Of a stretch of DNA of 64,000 bases, positions 11,790-22,699 are shown in pieces. Numbering within the stretch: the stretch's first letter is position 1; the number at the start of each line of letters is the position of its first letter. The translations under genes were made by a program, and so were the position numbers. The stretch is from Coptis chinensis (lineage: Eukaryota > Streptophyta > Magnoliopsida > Ranunculales > Ranunculaceae). The stretch lies in contig CM027380.1 of the NCBI GenBank assembly GCA_015680905.1, forward strand, positions 53,709,001-53,773,000, in the 5' to 3' direction. Below the pieces are notes generated by a model. It was not told where the DNA came from. It searched no databases and saw nothing but the letters and a program-made list of their open reading frames with translations.

Positions 11790-12394
11790 CCTCAGCACCA
11801 TCATGCCAATATAATTCCAGGCCAATGATTGCGTGCTAGGATCTGGATCCAACCCAGATCTTTCCAGCAACCCCTATGTTTGATGTTTTGAGAGCTTTAG
11901 GAACTGTCATACCGTTCAGGCTCTCAAAAACACTATCTCTTGTTCCAAGTCAAACTGGCGTACAGTTTACTGAATAGTTAGTGTGGTCAGATTCCCTAAA
12001 GTATTAACCCATCGAGCATAATTGCAGTTTGAAAGAACTGATGTACAGTTCCAGCTGCATGGGGATGAGAAAGGAACGTACTGGCATATAGTTCAACTTC
12101 TCCATACTCAGTATCACTGGTTCTAAAGCAAATTGACATACAATATTCTTGAACAGATAGTGAGAAAATAATTCCCTAAAGGCTTAGTCCATTGTGGATA
12201 ACAAATAAAGAACATGCAAGGAATAAATTCGATTGCAACGCGAAGAACTTTATTGATGGGTGGAGAGAATAAACAATGCATAACAAAGCATGCAATAACA
12301 ATTTACTGATAATACTTGTTAAGGTGTTGTGCGTTTCATGGTTTGACAAGAACGTCACCTCAATAGTGTGTAGGTAGTAAAAACCAGTTCGACC
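11790..12394. other. Element B 3' variable region
   Basis: Non-coding. A degenerate internal repeat is visible: ATTCCCTAAAG followed by TTA and CCAT occurs near 11990 and 12171, each after a TTGAACAGATAGTG-like or TTACTGAATAGTTAGTG-like string. Confidence 0.4.
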
Positions 12395-13648
12395 AACCTT
12401 GTCTATGATGTATGGTCCTTCCCAGTTGGGTCCAAGCTTGCTGTTGGGCTATAGGATCTCGCGCAGAACCAGATCGCCATATTTGAAAGATCAAATCCGG
12501 ACTCTCTTGTCGTATGATCTTTTTAGAATCTGTTGGTTGGCAACTAAGCGCAGTGCGACACCTTCTTGTTTTTCATCTAGGAGATCCATTTCTCTGCATA
12601 ATAATTCTTCATTGTCTAGGGTGTGCACAACGTCGGACTTCTGAGTGGGAGCTACCAGTTCAGGAGGTACAACAACTTTAGTTTCGTAGGTCAATGAAAA
12701 TGGGGACTCACCAGTTGATCGTCTGGGTGTGGTTCGGTATGCCCATAGGACCTTAGGTAGTTCTTCGACTCATAAAGCTTTTGCGTCATCTAATTTACGC
12801 TTCATGTTATCCAAAATAACCCTATTAGAGGCTTCACCGCCATTTCCTTGTGGATACCTTGGAGTTGAGAACAGATGGCTAATGTGAAACTCCTCACAGA
12901 GTTCAGCGACCAATCCTCCAGCGAACTGTTGCCCATTATCTAAGATGATAACTTTAGGTATGCCAAACCTACAGACAATGTTGTTCCAAATGAATTTTCT
13001 GACGTCCTCTTCTCGAATGAAGACAAGGGGAACTATTTCTATCCACTTGGTGAAGTAATCCATTGCGACCAGTAAGAATCTGACATTGCCAGGAGTGGGT
13101 AGTAGAGGTCCTACAATGTTAGTTCCCCACTGTGCAAATGGCCATGGGCTGGCCGATGGGTGCAGTTCTGTTGCTGGAGCATAGATAATCGGAGCATATC
13201 GTTGACACTTTTCACATTTGTGGGCAAAAACCTATGCATTCTTTTGCATATAAGGCCAAAAGTATCCTTGCCTTAGGATCTTGAGAGCTAGTGTTCTGCC
13301 CCCAGCGTGGTTGTGACAAATTCTTTCATGAACCTTTCGCATAACCTGTTCAGCGAGGTCTGGGGAGAGACATCTGAGGTGAGGTCCCAGAAAGGACTTC
13401 TTGTACAGATCATCTTCAATGAGGGTGAATCTTTGTATCTTTGCAAGCAGACACCTGGCTACATTCTTATCCTCAGGGAGTGTCCCATCTTTGAGGTAAA
13501 ACTTGTATGAATCCATCCAATTTGGAGTGATATCTGGAATAACACAAACTGTTGTAACTGTGAGTACTTGAATGCTGGATTTTTCTTGGAACTCTATTGG
13601 GATGGAACGAGACTCACTGTTGCCCAACATCGAAGCAACATATGCCAA
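12395..13648 (-). pseudogene. Element B integrase domain
   Basis: Read on the minus strand. The zinc-binding HHCC region includes HERICHNHAGGRTL, ILRQGYFWP and HKCEKCQRYA, interrupted by a stop. The catalytic core follows with MDYFTKWIEIVPL (first acidic residue), ILDNGQQFAGG (second) and PQGNGGEASNR (the glutamate). The C-terminal part near 12491-12694 ends with RVANQQI-type residues. An integrase joins element cDNA to host DNA. The DDE residues are still visible, but stops between domains make it inactive. Upstream it continues from the second RNase H domain, as in the Tat lineage. Confidence 0.85.
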
Positions 13649-14021
13649 AGCATCTGTGTGTCAATTTTCTAATTGAGGCAGCTGATAAAATTGAATATTC
13701 TCAAACTTGCCTTGAAGACCCCTCACCAGTTCCAGGTATTTGGCCATTTGTTCGTCCCTGGCCTCATATCCTCTATTAACTTGAAACACAACCAGCTGTC
13801 AGTCACTAAAAACTGTGAGGTGTGTTAGGCCCAGGTTGAGAGCCATTGTGAGGCCAGCAAGTGTCGCCTCATACTCTACCTCATTGTTAGAGGCGTTCCA
13901 ATCTAACCGGATGGATTTCTCCAGTCGCATGTTGTCAAGAGTAACTAACACAGCTCCCACTTCTGCGCCTCTGTCATTTGAAGACCCATCCACAAATAGT
14001 CGCAATCTTGAGCTCGACTCC
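13649..14021 (-). pseudogene. Element B second (archaeal-type) RNase H
   Basis: The minus-strand motifs LFVDGSSNDRGAEVGAVLV, SNNEVEYEATLAGLTMAL and LTVFSD mark an RNase H fold following the canonical RNase H. This is a duplicated domain typical of the Tat lineage. The solo LTR at 14022-15520 separates it from the preceding DPWEL linker. A stop sits exactly at the insertion junction. Confidence 0.75.
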
Positions 14022-15520
14022 TAATAAGAGCCTAAAACTGTAGTTTTAACCCCTTAATAATCATACTTTTAGACCAATTATGTGAGTAATAATTAAGAGT
14101 TAATACTGATTACGTGTTTTTATGCGTTTCAGGCTTCAAAGTCAATTATGTGCAGAAATGTGCCACTTTGATGATATAAAGGAGCAATGGTTGGTTGCTA
14201 AGGAGTTCTGTGATTAAAAGGCCAAGATTCAAGAAGACAAAACTTTTGTAAAGCCCAGGCAAAAGGTGAAAAGTCAAAGACCACGCGGGCGTAGCTTGAG
14301 GCACAAAGTCGTGAGAACTTCAAGACCGTATATTTGGACTCAGACCTCTAGATTTGGGCCTACCTTATGTCAAAACGACCGGCTCGGAAAGAGATTTCCA
14401 ATGGTCTAAGACTTGGCCCAATCAAAGGAGCAGAAGTGGATGAAAAGTCTGTTGAAGCCGAATCCAGCTAAAAAGGGGTCTGTGGACTGAAGGAATTGGG
14501 TTTTGGGCCTGATTCTCTAGCCCAAAACATGGCTCCAAGCCCATGCACGTTTTTTGGATATGATTTCCTCCATATAAACCAAGAAGACTTAACTCTGAAG
14601 ATATCTAGTAGCTTAGGATAGAAAGTAGCTATTAGAATAGCTTCTAGATATAGTTTTAATTGTTTTTAATTAAGTTTAGTTTCATTTTCATGCCTTGTTT
14701 TAGATTAAGCCTTTAAAATATTGTTATTCATTTGATTAGATTAATAAAATAGTTTATTATTATTCAATTCGTTTTCTGTCATTATAGATCTAGTTTAAAT
14801 TCTTGTTGATATCATTTTTAATTATTAATTAGATTTAAATTATTGCTTGTTAAATTAGTAAAGTTGGAATCTTGATATTATGTTTAGTTTAGATTCATAT
14901 GGAAATGATTGCGGAATGATTCTCAACTAACCCTCCATTAGAAGGGGTTGAGAAGCCTTGATGAAAGCTTGATTCCGATTATCATAGAGTCGTCGTAATT
15001 TCTATTCCACTCTAGAAACAATTAATTCACCATGAGAATGGGTTTAATCGTTCACATGCTAGTTATGAATTGGTAGAAGTGCCATGTGTAATTAGGGATT
15101 AGAAAGAACCAATTGTTCTCATGGATTCAGTTCAATTCGATTATACGATTCGTCGTTAGTAAGTTAAGTTGAGTTAAGGTGGAATCAATCCCCTCTAATT
15201 CCTTATCATAGAATCGAAGTAGTATTTCCATAGCTATTTATTTAGTTGACTAGTTGCATCTTGTGGGTAGTTGCATCGTAGTCTAGTTTATAATTCGTAC
15301 ATCTCTCATTAGATTTAAGTTAAGATTATTTATACTTAGAGAACATTATTATGCGAAAGAACTAGGAGTGGAACGAATCGTTTACTCAACTAAATCTGTT
15401 CAATAGATAGAGAGTACAGAAATCTTTGATAAACTAGGCACGTAACTTAGTTTTAGTTTTACTTACGTTTTGAGTTATATCGTTCATTTCGTAGGTAAAC
15501 TATTCTTTTTACGTTTATCA
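14022..15520 (+). mobile_element. 1.5-kb solo LTR inserted in element B pol
   Basis: The target duplication ACTCC lies at 14017-14021 and 15521-15525. The left end is TAATAAGAGCC (TG decayed to TA) and the right end is CGTTTATCA. There is no coding frame, primer-binding site or polypurine tract inside. A TATA-like CCATATAAACC lies at about 14570. Removing it rejoins the minus-strand linker (DPWEL) to the second RNase H. The length would suit an Athila-type Ty3 LTR, but the family is unproven. Confidence 0.75.
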
Positions 15521-15525
15521 ACTCC

Positions 15526-16247
15526 CATGGGTCTGGACAGGTGTTTAGAGATTCAGGCAGGAGGCCATCATCTGAACTGGGGGTTGTTGAGTCGTACCCA
15601 GTGTAGGTCATTGGGAAATCTCCCAAGAATTCTGCTAGTGCCTGACCATTCTTTGAGATTCATGGGACGTAGATAATATCATACTCTAACAGTTACACGG
15701 ACCATTTAGCTAACCTCCCTGACATGTTCGGCCTTTCCAGAACTGATCGTAACTGGTATTCTGTGATTACCCTGATAGTATAGGACTGGAAGTACGGTCG
15801 TAATTTCTCTGCTACAAAAACAAGGGCTAAAGCGACTCTTTCGAGTTTAGGATATCTTGTTTCTGCTGGTAGGAGCGTTGGATTCAAGAAATAGACAGGT
15901 TTTTCAACCTTTTTTTCATCCACACATATCAATACAGAACTGATACCGTAGTCAGATGAATAGAGATAAAGACCCAAAACTTCTCCCTCAACTGGTTTGG
16001 AAAGGATTGGTGGTGCCCCCAGGTCGTTTTGAGCTGATCGAATGCTTTTTGGCATTCTTCCGTCCATGCAAATGAGGTATTATTTCGCAGTAACTGAAAC
16101 AGAGGTTTGCATTTATCTGAACTCTTGGAGATGAACCTGTTCAGAACTGCTAACTTGCCTGAAACTTTTTGAACCTATTTCATATTTTTAGGTGAAGGAA
16201 TTTCTATAAGCGCTCGGATCTGATCTAGGTTTGCCTCGATTCCTCGT
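15526..16247 (-). pseudogene. Element B RNase H (canonical) domain
   Basis: The minus-strand motifs GVLGLYLYSSDYGISSVL-like (VLGLYLYSSDYGISSVLI), KPVYFLNPTLLPAETRYPKL and RPNMSGRLAKWSV are those of the Ty3 RNase H connecting region. This is followed by ALAEFLGDFP and the DPWEL linker. Several stops interrupt it. It degrades the RNA strand of the replication hybrid in active elements. Confidence 0.8.
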
Positions 16248-17108
16248 TTAGTAACCATATGAGACAACAAAATCACATTTCACAGGGTTGAGTTTCATAC
16301 GAAACTCTCGGAGAATGTCAAATGCACGTTTCAAGTGGGAGAAATGATCTCCCCGTCTCAGGCTCTTGATTAAGAGATCGTCTACATACACCTCCATAAT
16401 GTCGCCTATCAATCCTTCAAACATTTTGTTTACCAAACGTTGGTACGTGGCTCCCATATTTTTCAGTTCGAACGGCATGACCTGATAACAATACAAGCCA
16501 TCCTCGGTTGTGAAACTTGCATGCTTGTGGTCTTCCTCATGCAATGGGATCTAGTTGTAGCCAGATGACCTATCCGTGAAAGATAACAGTTCTTGTCCAG
16601 CCGTCGCATCTACCAATTTTTCAATCCGCGATAGAGAGTAACTATCTTTTGGACACGTGCGGTTTAGATCCGTGAAGTCGATACATATTCTCCATGACAT
16701 ATTCTTCTTACGTACAGGGACAATATTAGAAATCTAGGCGGGGAAATTGATCTCCTTAACAAAATTAGCTGCCTTTAGTTTTTCAACTTCGGTTTTTACC
16801 GCTTTGGATCTGTCAGCACCTATCTTTCTTGGTTTCTGCTTGACTACTACTGCATCACTGCGAACATTGAGCTAGTGGCATGCCACATGGGGGTCAATTC
16901 CTGACATTTCTTTGAATGACCAAGCAAACACGTCTTTGTGTTCTCGAAGGAAGTGTATTAGAGCCTGATGCTCTTCAGAACTCAACAAGGTGCCGATGAA
17001 AGTGGGTTTTGGCGAGCTGCCTCCCATAATTTCCACTTCCTCTAACGGCTCCAGTGAGGGCGGATCCTCCCTCTCTCTTGGGACTAGGTTCGGGAGAGGT
17101 GGATCCAA
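16248..17108 (-). pseudogene. Element B reverse transcriptase domain
   Basis: Minus-strand motifs include HKDVFAWSFKEMSGIDP (start of the RT-connecting region), VMPFELKNMGATYQRLVNKM and the catalytic VYVDDLLIKS, so the YVDD box is intact. The fingers part between about 16560 and 16870 is in other frames because of stops and small indels. This is the Ty3-type RT that copies element RNA. It is non-functional here. Confidence 0.82.
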
Positions 17109-17117
17109 CTGTAATTG

Positions 17118-18390
17118 CTATTTGGCTGGTTGCCCCACCTCCATTGGTTCAAAAGGGAGTGGGGACTGCTTTGTCGCCAGAGCGTAGCATGCTTTGGCAG
17201 CCACCTGATCTCCTCTGATTGTCTCAATTTTCCCATTATGCGGAAACTTCAAACATTGGTGATAGGTGCTGGGAACAGCGCAGAGTCTGTGCAGCCAGGT
17301 CCTGCCCAAGAACATGTGATAGGGTGTGTTAGCTTTTACCATAACAAAATTTATGATGAGAGTTATCGGACTAGTAGCTACGGGTAGTTGGATCTCCCCA
17401 ACTGTTAGAGCTTTGTCCCTGCTGAATCCATATAAGTTGGAGTTGGTGGCGACCATCTCAAAATCATAAATCTACAGCTTTTTGAATGCATCGTAGTATA
17501 ACACATCTGTTGAGCTGCCTGGATCAACCAATATGCGATGCAAATCATAATCTCCAAAAAGGAGTGTCATAACAAGTGCATCCTCATGTGGGCTCTGGGA
17601 TGCTAAAATAGTCAGCCTCAGTGAAGAGGATAAATGGATTTTTGTGGGGTACCGCGTTGACCTGAGCACCCATAGTCAGTTTGCTATTCATGATCCTTAT
17701 TTGCTTGGCGATGCACATTTGATATCACACATCCTTTTCAGTGACCTGCCCACTTTGTTTGCTTGCCTTTCCAAAAATCATATTTATCTGGAGTCGGCCA
17801 TTGAGCGGTCCAAGACTGGGATCCCGAATCGACATGCCGATCTCCTCAGCTATCTTCGCTGTTACCGCGTTTCGTGTGCTACAAACTACTTCAAATACCC
17901 CTTTTCAATCAGATCCTGTAGTTCATTTTTCAGAGTCCTGCAGGCTCTGGTACTGTGATCCTTACTCTTATGGAACTAGTAGTAGGTCCTTTGGTCTCTG
18001 GTACCCAGGGAGCCTGGCTTAAGCGGAGCTGGCCATTTGATGTAACTCTGATTCTTGATCGAGTCAAGAACCTCATCTGGCATTTTGTTCAGAGGGGCGA
18101 AGTTTCTATCCATCGAGGGAAAAGCTTCTTCAGCTCCTTCCACACTTGGCTCCTTCCTAGGGCCTACACCGGGAGCAACTAGTCTGTCAGTGCTAGTCAC
18201 TGGTCCATGGAGGGGATTATTCGCATCATGGTGACCGACATTCTCCCCCACTTCAGGCATCTCGTGTTCTTCTTCTTTGACAGTGACGCTGCGTGTGGTA
18301 GCGCTAAATTTGTTTTCTTTGCTCCTACCATCACAATGGTAAGAGTGTTTAAACTAAATCAGTCGTTTGAACGAATGCTTACCTGCTTTC
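17118..18390 (-). pseudogene. Element B gag remnant and protease
   Basis: The protease signature ILVDPGSSTDVLYYDAF (active-site DxGSS form usual in Tat elements) and KANTPYHMFLGRTWLHRL lie at 17118-17669. Before them is a Gag zinc-finger-like stretch at about 17880-17960 (STRACRTLKNELQDLIEKG). Only about 130 codons of more distal Gag remain (18260-17976), directly next to the primer-binding site. Most of the capsid part of gag is therefore deleted, and B could not make its own particles. Confidence 0.75.
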
Positions 18391-18409
18391 GTCCCCACAA
18401 ACGATGCCA
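18391..18409 (-). other. Element B primer-binding site
   Basis: On the minus strand, TGGCATCGTTTGTGGGGAC starts five bases after the 5' LTR. It resembles the Asp-tRNA-type site (TGGCGCCGTT) with one or two changes. Confidence 0.65.
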
Positions 18410-18414
18410 CAAGA

Positions 18415-18537
18415 TGTAGGGGAGTTTTCGAGTATCCCCTGATCTTCCTCTGTGCCTTGTGATCTAGAAGTTGTTACTTAGTAGAGAAAGGATGAGATGA
18501 TTGTGAGTCCATCAAATGACCGGAAATCCCCCTTACA
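18415..18537 (-). repeat. Element B 5' LTR with large internal deletion
   Basis: The first 80-90 bp and the last 30 bp of the LTR remain: TGTAGGGGAGTTTTCGAG at one end and AAATCCCCCTTACA at the other. Compared with 7233-7917 about 560 bp are missing, so the promoter of the element is largely gone. Confidence 0.8.
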
Positions 18538-20785
18538 CAAGGCACATGCAATTTTTGGAGATTCATGTATATTTGTAATTATTATAATGCTCATATTAAA
18601 CCTGATATGCGGAGATCTCAAAAAATTCGACTTATCGACATTCAAAACCACTATACCTTTGTCGAACGTACTAAAAAAAATAAAGCCGGTTTCAATGAGC
18701 CTACTGGTTATTTTTATCTCAAGAAGCGAAGTAACCGACATGGCATCATAAGAGTGAATCGAGATAGTGACTTTAGACGGCCACTCTATCCTATCATTGT
18801 ATCTGGTAAATGGGAGTCATCTGCTTCTATCGCTGTTCCCTCTTTGGTACACCATGTTTTTAATGTTAGAGGTATGTTATCTATGACCCCCTCTCTTGAA
18901 ACAAAGTTTCGACCCTCCATCTTGGACCTTATATCTTATTGGCCTATCCTTGTGCCCTTGTTTCAGTACTAAAACCTCTGACTTCAAAAAGTCGTGGAGA
19001 ATCTTCTAGAGTAATGGATCTTCTGAGAGGCACTGATGAAGAAATAACTACTCGAACTGGTGCTGATAAATATGAAAATCCAACCTTGAATGTCGATTTA
19101 CAAGATGTCGATAATTATGTTGCTCCTTTATATACCTTAAAGAGTAATGTGCTTCGAGGTCAAGATCCTTCACCTCCCCAATCTGTTATACCTTCCAAAG
19201 CTGCTCCATTTTCATTACAACCTTGTTCTTATGAAAAAGGATTTAGAAAAACTTTTGATTCTTCTGAATTACCTGATAACACTCCTCGATGTTATTTTGA
19301 TTATATGATTAATGGTTTTAATATAACTGAAGATATTTTTCCCCAAATCAAACTAGAAGTTCCATACTTTTATAATTATCGACTTTTGCAAGATGTGTTT
19401 GATCACCACTGCTTATTGTACACAGATATGGCATCTCGCATTCCTCGTGGTCAAGACAAATCAACCAAATCCATGAACAAGTTTCTCAACACGAAAAAAT
19501 CAACAGGTGGTAGTTCCTCCCAGGCTCCCACCTCTTCTAAAGAAAAACATGTCGATACTGGCCTTCATCAAAAGAAAAGAAAAGAACCTTGCACCACTGA
19601 AGCACCACCAACTATGAAGGTATCTAAGACTACAAAAACTGCCACCACTGCTGCACCTGTCTTAGTGCCTTCGAAATCTTCAGTTATTCAAACCACAATT
19701 CAACCCACTGCTCCATCCAATACTTCTGAATCTTCTTCTTCTTCTTCATCTGAAGTTTTTTTTTGCTAATTTTGTCCTCCGTAACCAGACAAGAGTTATG
19801 AAATCTGCTTCTCTATTTTATGATCCTCCAACACCTAGACTCGGAGAAACTCTTGTTATGAACACAATTCTTCCCTGAGATCGATCAATGATGGCTGAGA
19901 TTCCCACTACTGATCGATTTCACATTTTGTGTTCTTCCCTAAAAAAAAGTAAGTATATCCCTTTGGTTTTATTCTTATATTGGTTTGCCCATTATTTATA
20001 ATGTATTCCCTTGCTATACTCTTGATTTTGGGCTAAAGTTGCTACTGTCAGTCAGTTTGAGCACGATATGGCTTCCCTCCACCTTCTCAAGGATGATATT
20101 AAAAAATTGAAAAACAAAAGAACAACTCCAAAAAGCTCTTGAAGAAGAAAAGAAAAACCACGCTCTTACCAACACGCAACTCAAAACTTCCGAAACCGCT
20201 TGTGCCATTGCGAACGCCGATCTGAAGAAGTTTATTGATGACAATCTCAAATTGACTAAGAAATTGAAGAGCTCCTATGCCGATATGGAAGCGAAACTCG
20301 AACAAGAAAGAACAAACTTTGCCAAAGAAAAAGCAGAACTTGTGGCCTAAAAAGCTGGACATGAGGCCAAAATTAAAAAGGCCGATCTCAAGCTGATTGC
20401 TGCTGAGGACAATATGAAATATTGTCTTTCCACTATGAAGAGTTTCAGACCATATCTTCATGCGGCTATTATTACTTAGTATAATCTTGAATCTGATGAT
20501 GAGAGTGATATGCCGTCCGAAACTGCTGACCCTGATGTCGAGAAAGGAGTTGTCGTATCTACTACCCCTATAGCTGAGGCTATTAAGACTGAGAAAATTA
20601 GTGATGCAGATGATGTGGGTAAAACTAATCCCAACGAGACTGTGGCTATCCCACCTTTCGATCTTGAGGCATTTCATCTTGATCCCTCTACCTTAGAGGG
20701 AATCGATATGCTTGATGGTGTCGACTTAGATCTCGAATCCAAATGCAACCTTCTTAGTCAAAACCAAGATTCCACCCCGAGCTGA
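18538..20785 (+). pseudogene. Element A antisense gene, 3' piece (coiled coil), broken
   Basis: Continuation of the plus-strand gene of element A after the B insertion. The first frame (18565-18969) holds RRPLYPIIVSGKWESSASIA and RPSILDLISYWPILVPLFQ. The next frame (18939-19766) continues with a Ser/Thr/Lys-rich region, and an eight-T slip near 19757 breaks it. A good splice donor, GTAAGT, is at 19949, and an acceptor is likely near 20047. The exon after it is a heptad-rich Lys/Glu coiled coil (20056-20480) with at least two stops, then an acidic C-terminus ending at the TGA at 20783. I do not recognise the N-terminal domain. It does not look like the B and E version. A plant-mobile-domain relative is possible but unproven. 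Confidence 0.6.
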
Positions 20786-20907
20786 AATTTGGCTCCATTT
20801 GTAATATTGATACAATATGTTGTCTATTTTACATATGAAATAGATCTCTTTTGCTCCTTTGGTTTGTTTATTACAATATATCTGTTAGTAGCCTTTATCT
20901 TTTGCGC

Positions 20908-21549
20908 TTAAAATTCGACTTTCGATACCATTCTTTGAAAAGAAAATTCGACTTTCGATACCACTCAAATTAAAAGCAGTATCAATTGATGCTTAGTAAC
21001 ATTTTGAAATGAAAATTCGACTTTCGATATCACTCCAATTAAAAGCAGTATCAATTGATACTTAATAACATTTTAAAATGAAAATTCGACTTTCGATACC
21101 ACTCCAATTAAAAGCAGTATCAATAGATACTTAGTAACATTTTGAAATGAAAATTCGCCTTTCGATACTACTCTAATTAAAAGCAGTATCAATTGATACT
21201 TAGTAACATCTTGAAATGAAAATTCGAATTTCGATACCACTCCAATTAAAAGAAGTATCAATTGATACTTAGTAACATTTTGAAATGAAAATTCGCCTTT
21301 CGATACTACTCCAATTAAAAGCAGTATCAATTGGCACTTAGTAATAGTTTGAAAAGAAAATTCGACTTTCGATACCACTCCAATTAAAAGCAGTATCAAT
21401 TGATACTTAGTAACATTTTGAAATGATAATTCACCTTTCGATACTACTCCAATTAAAAGCAGTATCAATTGGTACTTAGTCATAGTTTGAAAAGAAAATT
21501 CGACTTTTGATACCACTCCAATTAAAAGCAGTATTAATTGATACTTAGT
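20908..21549. repeat. 69-bp tandem array, about nine and a half copies
   Basis: The unit contains AAAATTCGACTTTCGATACC and the perfect 16-bp palindrome AGTATCAATTGATACT. Units start near 20909 (partial), 20944, 21013, 21082, 21151, 21221, 21290, 21358, 21427 and 21496. Later copies alternate two variants (TTCGACTTTCGATACC and TTCGCCTTTCGATACT), giving a 138-bp higher-order unit. The array lies in the 3' variable zone of element A, between the antisense gene and the acidic ORF. Confidence 0.92.
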
Positions 21550-22009
21550 TTTGAGATCGACATATATCTATATATATCTTTGAACCTTAAATTTTGACCT
21601 GGTATCGAGATGAGGATCTACAGAACACCAAGATTTTTTGTTTGACCTGGTACCTATATCAGGATTCGAACTCGTCACTTTGCTTGAATTCAACTTTTGT
21701 AAAGAACCTTGTAACATTTACTCAATGTAAACATTCATATTAGCAATAAATAAATTCAACCAACTGGCTCACAAACCAACGTGCATTTAAGATTTATCAT
21801 CATTTAAACCTAAAAACCGTCTCGCGCATAGATAATCAAGAATTACTTTTTCATTAACTTTTCTCATTTTCTTTGTAATCATCATTAAATTCCCTCATTT
21901 TCTCACTAATGAACATTAAATTACCTCATTTTATTGCTAATCACCATTAAATTACCTCGTTTTCTTGCTAATCACCATTAAATTCCCTCGTTTTTATAAT
22001 TTTTACTAC

Positions 22010-22018
22010 TATAAAAAG
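22010..22018 (+). promoter_or_regulatory. TATA box upstream of the acidic ORF
   Basis: TATAAAAAG lies 74 bp before the ATG at 22084, after short AT-rich near-repeats of AATCACCATTAAATT (21900-21990). Confidence 0.45.
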
Positions 22019-22083
22019 ACCATCATTTGCATGATTCTAAACCATCTTCTGCCATTTACTGAAAACCCTTAACCTAAAAAAAA

Positions 22084-22367
22084 ATGCCTCCCATTTCAAA
22101 CTTTCTAACTATTCTTGCTTTCTTTATGGTTCTCTTGGACTGGCCCCATTGGTCAGACTCTCCTACAACCGCATATTCAGACGATGAAGAAGAGCAAGAA
22201 GAAGAAGAAGAAGACAAGGAAGAAGAAGAATATGAGGATGAATGGCTTCGAGACCCCTATTATTATATTATGAAAAAAGTAAAAACGGGTATTCGACTGA
22301 TGGTGACGATGAGGATGACGGTGATGATGAAGATGAAGATGAGGATGAGGATGACGATGAAGACTAA
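22084..22367 (+). pseudogene. Small hydrophobic-plus-acidic antisense ORF of element A
   Basis: The ATG at 22084 opens MPPISNFLTILAFFMVLLD, a hydrophobic N-terminus that could be a signal or anchor. A run of about 20 Glu/Asp residues follows. Near 22270 the acidic reading switches frame, and the other frame ends in a second Asp/Glu block and TAA at 22365. So either one base was lost or gained, or the simple GAT/GAA repeat is not coding. It has a TATA box before it and AATAAATT-type poly(A) signals after it (22438). I do not recognise a family. It lies on the plus strand like the main antisense gene, between two tandem arrays. Confidence 0.4.
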
Positions 22368-22699
22368 TGCTTTCTCTATGTTTTTTAGTTTTACATCTGA
22401 TGTGTAATAGCCCTGTGCTGCTTATGTTGTCTCTTTTTAATAAATTATTATTGCCCTATTTTTGCTTTAATACCAAGTTTTCAATACAACTCTATGAAAT
22501 GACATTTACAATTACTTAAAAAGAACAAACTTGAAATTCGATACCATTCCCCTGATATTATTGGAACCAAAAAATAAAAAATAAAATATTACTTATTGTG
22601 ACTTACCTTAGGCGTTTGCCTCCCTTTTCTTTGACTTGGCATCAATCCTACGATACCACATATTGTAAGATTTTCATCACGATCTTGACCTGATATCGA

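Larger units (their letters stand above)
7233..18537 (-). mobile_element. Element B: Ty3/Tat-lineage retrotransposon nested in A
   Basis: A full 3' LTR (7233-7917), a deleted 5' LTR (18415-18537), a primer-binding site at 18391-18409 and a polypurine tract at 7918-7933 define a minus-strand element inside the 3' region of A. Pol order on the minus strand is a gag remnant, protease, RT, RNase H, second RNase H, integrase. A spliced antisense gene lies downstream on the plus strand. The flanking pentamers differ (CTAGT on the left, CAAGG on the right), so the usual target duplication is missing or decayed. It contains a LINE fragment (11458-11773) and a solo LTR (14022-15520). Confidence 0.85.

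Noticed and set aside
21073-21516. A 147-residue membrane protein encoded in the 69-bp array
   Set aside because: The frame is open only because 69 is a multiple of three. No start context or domain.
20908-21549. CRISPR array
   Set aside because: Units are contiguous 69-bp tandem repeats without unique spacers, in a plant retrotransposon.
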